Shown here in pieces: positions 53,813-64,000 of a DNA stretch of 64,000 nt. The notes beneath the pieces are model-generated. The model was not told the DNA's origin. It ran no database searches and saw only the letters and a program-made list of their open reading frames with translations. Origin of the DNA: Euglena gracilis (taxonomy: Eukaryota; Euglenida; Euglenophyceae; Euglenales); NCBI GenBank assembly GCA_039621445.1, contig CP154956.1, forward strand, positions 64,124,257-64,188,256, written 5' to 3'. Both the position numbers and the translations under genes were made by a program. The stretch's first letter is position 1, and each line of letters begins with the position of its first letter.

Positions 53813-54588
53813 GTGGGGTAGGTACCCTGTAGGGGTCAATTTTTCCCACTATTGTGTGATGCAGTTCTGCTTCGGTCGCTGGATCTGTTGTGGCTGGGTG
53901 GCCGCGGCCGGCCACAGCCAACCAACGGCCACCCAACCTCCCGTGACCTACCACCCTTTTTCCACCAACTTTCCAGATATTTTGATCCCTTCTGGCATTT
54001 CATACGTTCATAAAATCTTTTTTGTGATCACCTTTTGCAGTTTGGTTGGCGGCCTGCTGTGGCTGGCCGTGGCACCTACCTCCCACGAACCAACCTCCCG
54101 TGACATCCCACTCGTGGAAAAAGAGCTTGGTTGTGGGTTCTTCGGGAAAAAAATGCTCACTTGAAAGATGGAGGTGACACCCTCCGTGGAAACTAAATCA
54201 ATCTATAACCCCAGAAATGTCCAATGAGCACTGCTGGGTTCTGCAACGACTGTCCCAAACAGGCTGGATTGACCAAAACCCGAAGGGGGAGAGGGGGCCT
54301 TTGGGTGCCCTTGGGCACAGGATGGCACAACCCCACACAGGGTCGTACTAGCCTGGATATGGGCCGAAATTTGTCCCGGTCGCATTTCTGGCCTGTTGGT
54401 CACTTTTGGCAATGGTATGTTGGGGGATGTTGGGAATGGGTTTGTGGGATGGGTGAGCCTTGATTTTTCCTCCCCTGACAGTGTATTTTTTCATGCATTG
54501 TTTTGGCACAGTTTTTGCAGGGTTGGGAAATTTGTCAAACGAGAGAAGGGGCTTTGGCCAAGGAACACCATTTGCTGGCGTCGACACC

Positions 54589-57500
54589 TTACACACCACC
54601 ACATTGAGCCTGAGGAAAGGTGGCACCGAGAGGCAGGACATGCGCACCGTCAACACAGATGACTTGGCCGGTGATGTAGCTGCTGGCGGGCATGGCCAGG
54701 AACGCGATGGCGCTGGCCTGCTCTGCTGGCTGGGCGGGGCGGCCCAGGGGCGTCCACTCTGCCACCTGTGGGGTGGGGGAGCGTGCCACCCTCGCTCGAC
54801 GCCAGCAGCCACCCGAAAGGTATTCCGAATTGTTCTCAAGTGGGCCTGAGTTCCGTGCTTGTGCTTCTTGGAAACCATCTGGGGGCTGAAATGGTGAAAT
54901 GAGAAACTGCAGCACATGGCAAACCCATCGCACAATGTCTTAGTGTCTGAATGCCTAAGACACCAAACTGAAATTTGATGGGGCGAATCGGATTTGGACC
55001 CGGAAGAATGTGACAAAAAAATGCTGCTTGGGACTCAGTGGTGGAAGAAACCTTGTCCATCTTTGAAGGATCGTCTTTGATGGCTGCCTCCAACAAGGGG
55101 GTGCTGGTCATCCACGGCGCCACGCAGTTCACCCGGATGCCGTCCGCGGGGCCCCACTCACATGCTAGCGTCTTGGTGAGCTGGACCATGGCCGCCTTCG
55201 TCATGGCATAGACGGCGCCGCTGCCCGTGCTGGTCACTCCTGCGACGGGGGCGGGACTGGCAGCAAACAAACCCCAATGGCACGGCCTCATGGCCGCCAG
55301 CCCTGAAATTGGGGCACGTTCCAACGAACAAAAAAAAACACACTCAGTCACCCACCCTCCCGTGAAGGAGGTGCAGCCAGGGAATGCATGGTGGAGGGGG
55401 AAAGCCCTCCACCCACCATGGCAGTTTGCCAGGAAAATTCCGACACACAAATCCGGCGCCCCCGGAAATGCAGGAAGGCTTGGTGGGGGAGTGTCCACAC
55501 CCCCACCACCAGCAGGGTCTCGGGATTGAACAGCCCTGGGGTGGGGGAACACAACAAGAGCAAGGGACGGTGTACGAGCATACATCTCTTTGAGGACCCT
55601 TGGTGGGCTGCCTGGGCTAGGGCCAGAAGGTTGGGTTGGCTTGCTGGCCACCTCGGGGGGGGGGGTTGCACCTGGGCCATGAAAACCAAAGTTGGACAAC
55701 TGCCAGAAAAATACGAACAAAACGATGTTGTCAAAAAGCATCCACGCGGCAAAACACGGCTAAAAACCCTCAAAAACACCATCCTGTGACCACCTTTTGA
55801 ACCACTTTTCGCCAAAAATTTTCAGCCAGCCCAACAAAAAGGGCTGGGCAGCTGGGCTAACAGCCCCCTCCCCCCCTCGGGAGGCTGGGCTGGGCCAAGA
55901 TTGGGGCTGGCTGCAACAGTCCCCCTTTGGGGGGATCTGAAAAAACCCTCAAAGAAGTGTGTGGGTTGAAGACCTGCAGCGGAGGCCACGTTGATGACGC
56001 AAGCGCCTGGCGTCCGCCGCAGCAGCGGGTGGAACAGCTTGCTCAGCCAGAAGCAGCTGTCCATGTTGGAGCGCACGATGGAGGCCCAGTCCTCCTCTGG
56101 GACGCCAATAAGCAACCTGTTAACCCCCCAAATGGCCTGGCCCTTCTTAGGCGGCACATCTCGCACTTAAGCTTTTTTCTTTGTCGATGCGCGCAATTGC
56201 GCACATCGACATTTTTACGAAAATGACAAGATATGACCCCAAAAACCCAAAAATGCAAGCAGGATGTGATGTGGTGCCTCAGGACGCGAAGATGGAAGGA
56301 GGGACTTTAAATAGGGTGCCTAAGAGCATCACCGCAGCATATAAGATACACAACACCCAGCAGGTGTGTTTGGAAGCCTGCAATGGCTTTCTTATTAACT
56401 TACATCCCCCCCTTTGTCGTACGACCGGTTACCTGCAACCTGCGACCGTGGGGTGGTCGTTATAGTGGGGGTGGTCGTTGTTCACTGTATTGACCGACAC
56501 CAACGGGGACCCGAACTGTCGTAATGGGTGCGCCGAAGGACCTTGTACAACCACGGAGGCTTTCGAGCCATCGCTACGGGTGCACAAACATGAGCGCCGG
56601 TGGGGATCATGGAACATGCCCGGAAAAAAGCGGCAGACATGGATGCATCTTCACACAACCTCAAAAAACCAGAATCTTTTTTTGTGTCCTGACCTGCAAC
56701 CTGCCACCGGGGGGGGGTGGTCGTTAGACCCCCCTAACCTGCAACCTGCGACCGGGGGGTGGTCGTTATAGTGGGGTGACGACAAGGGGGGGGGGAGGGT
56801 AGGACATTGACTGAACGATTTGGTGAGGTGTGCCCAAGCCTGAAGCGATACGCTGAAATTCGGCTGTGTGAGAATGTTGGAGGTCGGGTGGGCAAATGCG
56901 GAAATGGACGGTGTGCGCATTTGCGCACACCAACCGTTTGTGTAACTGCGAAAAGGACCATGTGTGCCAGTTGAAATTGATGTGTTTGTAAAACTGCACA
57001 AGTGGTTGTTTGTGCAAATGCGAAAACAGACTTTTTGGTCGGTTTGCGCAACTGCGACACCAACCACTTGTGCAATTGAACACACGTACTGCTTAGAGGG
57101 TGTGGCACCACTTCAGTTTGGAAATCCTCAAGTGCGAGGTATTCTGTAGAATTTAAACACAATAGAATGACCAGTCTGTGGCCCCGAATTTGGGCATCGG
57201 CAATTGAAGCTGTGAAAAACCAGTTCTTAGCCCCTAAAACATCAAAATAAACTACATTTTCAGGTTTTATCCTGAAAAACTGAGTTTGGAAATGCCCTTC
57301 ATCCGTAGTATTTTGGTCCGAAAATGAGGCACAGTTCATCCGCTGAAAATGGACACGTCTGCTGACTTGAAAATCCCTGTGTTCAGGGTGCCATACAATG
57401 CAACACACTGACACGCTTCATTTGACCCTCTCAGACATACCTTACAACACCACCACTTTGAGCACAACATCTCCACAATCTGCTCTTCTCCTATTTCAAT

Positions 57501-60500
57501 CCTTCTTTTGTCTCAGAAGTCCCTGTTGCCAAGTCCAATCGTGCTCCCTCTCTCTCTTACCCCTTAAAATGGCTTTTGGTTGGTTTGCGCAGATCGACCA
57601 AAAAAAAGCTTAAGTGCGAGTTGCGCCGCCTAAGCCCTGGCAGTGCCCAATTAACTTAGTTGGGTGTCAGCCAAAAAAGTTGGTTCCAATAACCTGGCCC
57701 CCATTTCTTTAAGTTCAAAGACCTTAATGGCACTAAAAGTGATTCCGAAATACCCTGGCACTGGGGAAGGGGGAAAACATGGTTCCAGGAATTTGGCACC
57801 CGCCAGTTTGGACACTTAAACGCCGGGGAATCGAACACGCGCCGGATGGATGGTTGGAAAGAGCCTCACCCCCCAAAACGACACTGCATGGGAAGAAAAT
57901 GAATTTATAACAAACACAGAGATGCAGTGTTCAAATAAGGGGAAGCGGGGGCAACTTGCTGGACGACAAAGAAACCGGAAGGGGGAATGCCATGCACACC
58001 ATCCACCTCGGTGACTGGTTTGCGCTTGTTCGTGCCCGCATTGTTGACGAGACAGTGCAGCACCCCGCCCCATGCCTGTGTGACCTGTGCACAGTCAAGA
58101 GGGGAAGCCAGGGTGGAACGTCATCAGTGCCTTGGATTGGTTTTGAGCCCGTCCGATGCTGCCACAAGGGGTCACCACACAAGACACAACACACAACACA
58201 AACACACAACACACAACACAAACACACAACACACAACACAAACACACAACACACAACGCACAACACACAACACAAACACACAACACAAACACACAACACA
58301 CATGCACACACCGCAGCGACAAGTTTGGTCCGTCCCTCCGCGGAAGATACATCGCATGCGTCGCCAGCCCTTTGCGACTGGGAGAGAGGCTCCACCCAAC
58401 GGTCCAACCTGGTATTCAGCCAAAAGACAATCGAGTCGCTACAGGCTGGATGCAGCCCTGCACTCGATCATCCCCGTACTGATGGCCCCACTGCTCCACA
58501 AGCGCCTCGATGTCTTCACTTGTCCGGCTGCAACGCAAACAAACAGACAAACACCATGCAATGTTGTTTGTGGAACGGAGCGAGCACGGCAAATCAAACA
58601 ATTTCAGTCAAATGGACATTTGCCTTGTAACAATCTTTATTTTCAGCATTGTTTGGGGTCAGGTGTTACAAAAAAAGCGATGACTTTGATAACTGTGTTC
58701 TCGTGGTAGCCTTAACAGGAACTACAGGGCAGACGATTCGTGTTGACCATAATTTCCAAGTTTTTGAGCTCAATCGAAAGCTGTTTCTAAGGGCTACAAC
58801 CAAGTGGAAGGTGGAACGACTCAGGTCACTTAAATTTGGCGCTTTTTTCCCGTGAAATCCATAACGGACTTTGGTGTACAAAAGTATTTTGTTGACTTTT
58901 CACCTTGGTGGAAAGCTCTTTCCCAGGCCTCTACAGATAAGAGATCAGAACAGTGAGCTTAAATCGCTTAAATTTCGAATTTGTGTGTGTGTGCCGAATC
59001 CTGAATCTGCACTTTGGAGTACTTTGGTGAAAGCTCTTTTCAGCATCACACAAGGAAGGAATGGGCAACGGAACGCCTAAATTTCTGTATTTTCTGATAA
59101 TTTGTGAAAATGTGAATATGACTTGTGAGGTCATTTTTTACTGGCTGGTTGCATGTCACATTTATGGAAAGGTCCTTTCAAAAGAAAGCATGGCATCGTA
59201 TTCGTAAGAACCCCGCAACTCCATTTCCTACTTTTTTTTGCATTTTTTTTGAATGTTGGCCAACACTTAACCCCCCTTTGGCAAATAAAATGACACGTCA
59301 TATTCTACATCATCTACGGCTATTTTTCTTCATCGCTGGTCCTAAAAGGTAAGGAATGGCTTTAAGGCCAAGTTATTGGGTGCTACTTTGGGGTAGCCTC
59401 CCCCCCCCAAAGGTCCCTGCAATGCTTGGGCTTAAATCGGTTTGTGGTTTAGAGCAGAAAGGCTTTCTGCATTCTCCATTTGGTGCTACTTGCCGCTCCA
59501 TGTTGCTGGGCATTTGGGAACACGGTTATATAAAATTGTGGCCATAAAACGATTACAGGGTGTAATATGGGTTAAGGGCGCCTATGGCGTCCTGAACAGG
59601 CGTTGTTTAAGGATCCAGGGGTCCGCTGGCTAGAAATTTGGACTAGCTGTAAAAAATAAACTAGCTGGAACACCCCCCAACTGGAAAAAATTTCCTCCGG
59701 CGCTGTGCACCGAGGTGGAAATGAGGTTTTTAATGGCCTTTTGGCTGATTATGTCCAAAAAAAATCCAAAACTGGCCAAAAAATGCCAAAAAAATTGGGC
59801 GCTTCGTGTCCTGTCACCAGAAAAAACCTTTTCTTCCACTAGCCCTGCTAATGGACTAGCTGGTTAGTCCGTTAGCAACTAACTAGAATCCCACTGGGCA
59901 AATTTGGACTAGCTGCAATCCAGCCCCCACCCCCCCCGGGGGGTACTTCGAACCCTTGAGCAAAGGCCTGGCCCTGAACCTGTATTACACCGTGGAACCC
60001 TGTTGAGGCCACGATTTTCTTTTAGAAATGTTGGGAGTATTCTTCGGAATCGGTGGAAAATCGAGAAAGAGAAGGGTATGATAAAGGGTGGTTGTTGTTA
60101 CAGGATATTTGTAGTGGAAAAATGGGGGGGGAAATGGGGAAAATGTATAGAAATTGTCGAAAAATGGAAGGAATTTTTCGTAGAAAAATGGTTCTTTTGT
60201 GTATTTCCAGGGAAAATTCTTCCACCTTCCCCAGTGCTTTGCGCCGTATGGGGGGGGGTCTTAAATTGGGGTTTTAAGATCAGATTTTTTTCCTGTTGAG
60301 CTTGGGGGATCTTATTTTTTGGGGGGCCACAACATCAGAAAAAGTGATGAGGGTGTCCACACCCCCTTTGGTGATGCTCGTCTCCGGAGGAGTGGTCCAT
60401 CTGCTCAAATTTCAAATTAAATTTTGTGTAAGCCTGAACGTTGCCGTTGAATTTCCTGACAGAGTTCTGGAATGGATTGGCATTCCTCAGGTTGGTGGGA

Positions 60501-61199
60501 ATCCCCAATGGGTCGTTAGACAGGGGGGTTGTTATGAGGGAGGGGTCGTTCAAAATGGGGGGTTGAAGTGGGGGTGTTGTCCCTCTAAAACAAGACAGAT
60601 TTTTATTGGAGATTCTGGAGCCTCCTCAATGCCTTTTGGGTTTGAAATACACAAGGTGCCTTGGAGGCGAAACGTCTTCAATGAGATAATTTTTTCTCAC
60701 CTCCTCACCCCCCCGAGGTGGCATACACACCCACCTCGTGACAAAGACACTGGCCCCCAGCTGCAGCATCTCTTCTGCCGTGGCCTTTCCGATCCCCTTT
60801 GTACTCCCTGGGCGGTCGACGGCTCACATTCAAACCCACCGGAACAGGCAGCTCACCTTGGCTGGTCACCACCACCATTTGGAGGAGTAGAGTGGGGCTG
60901 GTTTTCATTAGCAATAAAGATCAGATGGGTGGGGGCAATTGGCGGTTCAAATTGCCCTTGACACATTTTTTCCTCCAACGCCCAGATACAGCCGGTGCAT
61001 GGAGCCACGGCTGGTTGTGGCTGGACGGTCCAGCCAGGCAGGCTTCAACCTCCTGCCGGACGCCTGTGTTTTTAACTTGTGCACGCATCCGAGCAGTCCC
61101 GTGAATATGCTCACGCATCCCTGAATGAAAGTGACGACGAAGGACCACACCGGTGATCACCACACGGAACCCGTCCAGGCGCCACTTGCTGGCCATCAT
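54589..61199 (-). CDS. Short-chain dehydrogenase/reductase, tropinone-reductase-like, 8 exons
   Basis: This is an NAD(P)(H)-dependent oxidoreductase with a classical SDR Rossmann fold. Its substrate is unknown. Exons, 5' to 3': 61199-61151, 60807-60735, 58527-58464, 58377-58312, 58084-58000, 56096-55974, 55239-55052 and 54765-54589 (stop TAA), 274 aa. All seven introns can be read as GT-AG with consistent phase. Motifs in order are [13 protein letters not shown] (cofactor-binding TGxxxGxG), [17 protein letters not shown] (NNAG), INVASAAG with the catalytic-Ser strand, YAMTKAAM (YxxxK), [10 protein letters not shown], and [14 protein letters not shown] near the C-terminus. The KWRLDG start and NNAGTNxRKP are typical of tropinone-reductase-like SDRs, a group common in plants and algae. 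Two ATGs (61199, 61196) are adjacent. The open frame continues upstream, so an earlier start cannot be excluded. A TIR element sits in intron 5 and an ACACAAC minisatellite in intron 4. Confidence 0.9.
56146..57634. mobile_element. 1.49-kb non-autonomous relative of the outer TIR transposon
   Basis: The terminal inverted repeats start CTTAGGCGGC and continue through CTCGCACTTAAGCTTTTTT (33 bp, 31 identical). The flanks are CCCTT (56141-56145) and CCCTG (57635-57639), a 5-bp duplication with one mismatch. The CTTAG(A/G)CGGC start and ACTTAAG segment are shared with the element at 29748-44967. So are the GCGCANNTGCGC motifs (GATGCGCGCAATTGCGCACA near 56187, GTGCGCATTTGCGCACAC near 56913, TTTGCGCAACTGCG near 57045). 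No transposase is visible. It lies in intron 5 of the dehydrogenase gene. Confidence 0.85.
56426..56780. repeat. Internal repeats ACCTGCAACCTGCGACCG / GTGGTCGTTATAGTGGGG
   Basis: At least three copies of ACCTGCAACCTG(C)GACCGG followed by GGGGTGGTCGTT(A) occur at about 56430, 56693 and 56738, inside the 1.49-kb TIR element. Confidence 0.8.
58178..58306. repeat. ACACAACACAA minisatellite
   Basis: Tandem ACACAACACAAACACACAAC units in the intron directly beside dehydrogenase exon 4 (58312-58377). On the coding strand it is a GT-rich tract starting two to three bases after the exon, so the splice donor lies in the repeat edge. Confidence 0.9.
59634..59920. repeat. AAATTTGGACTAGCTG direct repeats with ACTAGCTGG foldbacks
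   Basis: AAATTTGGACTAGCTG occurs at about 59634 and 59900. Between them are further ACTAGCTGG, CTAGCTGGTTAG and AACTAACTAG motifs. Probably an intronic mobile-element remnant in the dehydrogenase gene. Confidence 0.5.
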
Positions 61200-61204
61200 T
61201 GACA

Positions 61205-62090
61205 GGAAAGGGTTTGGGGGGAGGATCAACAGGAGGCTATGGCTGGCTGGGGGTGACGGAGGCAAAGGATCGTGGAGGCAGAATGAAGGGGGGAGGGTGC
61301 ATGTACGAAACCAATGCTCACTGAAAACCCTGAACACGTGGGCCTGAAAGAAATCAAAGCATTTTCCGTCCTGTACCTTTGGTGATGACACAAAAACCGT
61401 AGCAATGGTGAGATGGACACACACAAAAAAAAAAAGACTTCTGGCTTGCTTGATGCATCTGGCATGTTTTGGGAAAAAGATGATACGAAGCTTTGCGCTT
61501 TGCCAAGAGGAGGTTTGGTGCAAAAGGAATTAACCAAACCTTCCCTCCCAAATAACTTTGCAATGCCCTAACACTTTGTGTGCCCAAATAACTTTGCAGG
61601 GGGGAAGACCGAAAAGGATCCGTTCAAATAGCTTTGCCCCCCCCCTTCGCGAAGGAAAAGGTGAAAAATGATGCATCTTTTTGGAAGATCATGAGGTGGT
61701 AACCACAAACATTCATCCCAAATCCATCATGTTCTGTTGTTCGATGAATAGAAGCATCAAATTATATCACAGTTATTGATAAAAACAGCATTTATTGTTT
61801 ATTATGATTAAACTGATTTTGGGTAAAGTGGTCAACTGGTCCATCAATGGCTTTGAGTACTGCCCAAATGACTTTGTGCCTTTTGACTCACCAAAGCCAG
61901 AGTGGTCAATTTTTTCCCCCAACGCTGCCATGGTATGGAGGAATGACGCAAATGAACTACATGGTGGAGTACGGGTGCATACAGCTGTGCGAGGAGAGGG
62001 CAAAGGCGGAGCACACGCGAGGATATCTGTGCGGAAGGGCACCCCAGGTAGCAACGGAAAGAAGTGTGCCCCAGAGTGGGCCCGGGAGCC
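61205..62090. other. Interval between glycosyltransferase and dehydrogenase genes
   Basis: About 890 bp between the glycosyltransferase stop (62097) and the dehydrogenase start (61199), both read leftwards. I see repeats of AATAACTTTGCA(GG) and AAAGGATCCGTTCAAATAGC and no exon. Promoter and terminator elements must lie here but none is recognisable. Confidence 0.5.
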
Positions 62091-62096
62091 TGTGAG

Positions 62097-64000
62097 TCAC
62101 GCCGGGGGGCTGGAGTAGAGAGCCAGCAGCTCCCGGTGACGGAGGAAGAACCGGCGGTGCGGGAGGTCGTGGTACACCCAGCGGGGGTCGTCGTCCACGA
62201 CGAAGGCGTTGCCCCCGGTGGCCACGGCCGAGGCCCCGGCCCATCCATGTGGTTCAACCCCGTCTCAAAAGGTTTGGCACCCTGCACAGAAATTTTCTGG
62301 CCTCCAACTTAGGCACAAAGAGACAAAACAAACAAGGAGAGGTTCTCAACCTGTCCCCCCACTACAACAAGCACCCACACCGCCCCACCCCCCCCCCCCC
62401 CCCCCCCTCACCCCCTCTTCAGATATTCTCAAAGGTCACCCCACACCTTCTCCACCAGGCATTTTGCTTTGTGAGAATCGAAGCTTCGGATCAAAAATTC
62501 TGCAGATACTTTGCTTTCATGGGAGAAAACCTTGCACAGGGAAGGAGGTGGTTCCCAACCTTCCCATCCCCCCCAATAGAATGCATGCTTCAAGGCAATG
62601 ACGATCCTGATGCTGGTGAGAAAGGCATGGATTATACTAATAATGACAACAATATGAAAAACAATGTGAATGATGACAAGAATGACGAAGAGCAACAGCA
62701 GCAGCAGCAACAGAGAACAAGTGACAAAAATGACAAACAAGGACCGTTTCAACGGGCAGCTTTGCATTTGCTTCTGCTGAACATCTGCGTGCTCACCCCC
62801 CGTCACTCCCCTCGGACCCCGCCGGACGTTGTTCAAGTGGAAATGCCCGACGTGCGGGTAGTGCACGGCGGAGGCGTTGCCCAGGACGGCGGCGAACCAT
62901 GACAGACTGCTGCTGGCAGGGGGTCGCCTGAGGAGTCTCAAAGGGGGGGGCTGGTTGGGCTGATGGGAAACAGCTGCTCATTACATCGATCTCTTTCAGT
63001 TCCCAGGCTCCCTGCCCGTGGCCGGGGGGGGGGGGTGGACGCCAGCCTTACCTGAAGTGGGCCTTGCCAATATGGAGAGTAATGCAAAAAAAAAAAACAG
63101 CAAAAAGGCACCAAAAGCAACAGGTGCAGGCGAAAATGCTTCATTTTCTCCAGCTAACAATACATTGTGGAGGCACAGAATTGTATGGTCAAATCTGCGA
63201 CAAGGGCACCAGAGCTGCCTGCACCATCACCAGATGGTTGGCAAGCTTCGTGGCAAGCAAGGGCAGTCCTCAAGCAAAAAAAAAAACACCCGTCCCAGCA
63301 CATTCAATGAAAAACCCACAGGAAAAATGGACGAAAAACGGCCATATTTTGGCGAACCTAGTCGAGTTTGGGAAAAAAAGAATTTGTTGTTCAACCTTCG
63401 ACTTTGTTCGATGCCCAGATTGGCTGTTGGCCATCCCTTAGGCCGGTCCGGTCCGGTCCTGAAGGAGCAGTCCTTAACGCAAAAAAGATTCCCCCCCTTG
63501 AGGCCCACCTTGTTTGTTGCAGAGGCAGAATAGAGGCAGCAACCCCGGGGGGAAGGGTACAAGCTTCTTTTTGCCAACCCCGGGGGGAAAGAGTGATGGG
63601 TGTCTTCCCATACCCCCTGCCCGGGGGGGGGGGTCGGCTTTGGGTCCATTCCCGGCCAACTGAGCCATTTCACGTTGGAAATGGCCATGTCCAGGCCCCC
63701 GGCGCCTTCGGCAATGGAGGGCCATGTGGCACTACCCACCCCAAATCGCCCACTGCCCAGCACACCCCCCCTGGGGGTGCAACGTTCCTGAATAATTGCC
63801 CTCCTTGCGGGCCAGTGGGCTGAAATCGGGGCTGGCGGCAGCTGCCCCCCTCCCCGGGGAGGGCCCGCAACATTGAAGAGAGGTATGGCTGGTTGGCGGG
63901 AGCCTGCCTCCGCCGTGACGGCCCCGGTCCTCTCCGGCTACGACGCCCTGGCTGGCGGACAGCACGAGCTGCGCTGCCCCGCGCATTGTTTGGAAGTCGC
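62097..64000 (-). CDS. Putative glycosyltransferase, C-terminal part (runs off the window)
   Basis: Three coding segments: the window edge (64000) to 63951, about 62916-62800, and about 62217-62097 (stop TGA). Together they read DFQTMRGAAQLVLSAS|SLSWFAAVLGNASAVHYP..GHFHL, then VTGG|NAFVVDDDPRWVYHDLP and a tail with RRFFLRHRELL. The hydrophobic xLVLSxSSxSWxAAxLGxAxxVHYP pattern is like the conserved end of GT11-type (fucosyltransferase-like) and related algal glycosyltransferases. The family call rests on this pattern alone. Neither junction has a GT-AG solution in the expected phase. The first is a CAGG/CCTG element (62917-63950). The second lies between ACGGGGGG and ACCGGGGG, with a good donor-like GGTGAGC but no AG on the acceptor side. 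Confidence 0.55.
62917..63950. mobile_element. 1034-bp CAGGG element interrupting glycosyltransferase exon
   Basis: The ends are CAGGGGGTCGC and, inverted, CAGGGCGTCG. The flanking 8-mers GCTGCTGG (62909-62916) and GCTGGCGG (63951-63958) match at 6 of 8. Removal with one flank gives VLSASSLSWF, in frame, which is the expected motif. The insert contains a family C repeat at about 63285-63450. Confidence 0.65.
63285..63450. repeat. Dispersed repeat family C copy
   Basis: CCCAGCACATTCAATGAAAA and AAAAATGGACGAAAAACGGC align with the 45455 copy, which shares the first 20 bases exactly. Nested in the CAGGG element of the glycosyltransferase gene. Confidence 0.6.

Larger units (their letters stand above)
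51870..54580. other. Intergenic interval between helicase and dehydrogenase genes
   Basis: About 2.7 kb with no recognisable exon. It holds a family C repeat (about 52060-52230), direct repeats of CCAGCCAGCACCT (about 53230-53275 and 53540), a foldback at 53744-53812 and CCTCCCGTGAC direct repeats (about 53937 and 54090). The 5' region of the helicase gene must lie in its left part. No promoter motif is clear. Confidence 0.55.

Noticed and set aside
57815-57850. Possible tRNA B box (GTGTTCGATTCCCCGG on the minus strand)
   Set aside because: No anticodon arm, D-arm or acceptor stem can be folded around it.

Overview
The window reads as nuclear DNA of a eukaryote, probably a microalga or another free-living protist. 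The coding exons are GC-rich (many GCC, CTG and CGC codons). They are split by introns of about 60 bp to 16 kb, most of which start GTG and end AG. An interstitial CCCTAA (TTAGGG-type) telomere-like tract is present, as is a tRNA-Val without CCA. Intergenic and intronic DNA is full of C/G homopolymer runs and dispersed inverted-repeat elements. I cannot name the species. A tropinone-reductase-like SDR and an algal-looking glycosyltransferase tail lean weakly towards an alga.

Four split genes are recognisable, all on the minus strand: (1) an acyl-protein thioesterase / lysophospholipase-like alpha/beta hydrolase (12746-18432); (2) a DEAD-box RNA helicase with an N-terminal RRM (28235-51736), whose largest intron is about 16.1 kb; (3) a tropinone-reductase-like short-chain dehydrogenase (54589-61199); (4) the 3' end of a putative glycosyltransferase (62097 to the window edge). 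Exons were rebuilt by hand from conserved motifs and splice phase. They encode unrelated housekeeping-type proteins, and I see no operon or pathway link. The first 12 kb and the 18.5-28.2 kb interval hold almost only repeats.

The most notable pattern concerns intron type. Most junctions fit canonical GT-AG splicing with matching phase. At five junctions in three different genes no GT-AG pair gives the expected protein. There, the interrupting DNA starts CAGG and ends CCTG, has short terminal inverted repeats, and lies between 8-bp direct repeats that range from perfect to degenerate. Removing the element plus one repeat copy restores the reading frame and the conserved motif in every case. 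These look like hAT-like transposable elements sitting in coding sequence and acting as non-canonical introns, or eliminated in some other precise way.

The second notable structure is inside the 16-kb helicase intron. A TIR element (29748-44967; perfect 27-bp TIRs, 5-bp TSD GTGGA) has a second element of 12.5 kb (29998-42484; 6-bp TSD GGTTAC) nested in it. The nested element is essentially an 11.3-kb array of a 71-bp satellite, capped on both sides by inverted clusters of a palindrome and CT microsatellites. A 1.5-kb relative of the outer element (56146-57634) lies in an intron of the dehydrogenase gene.
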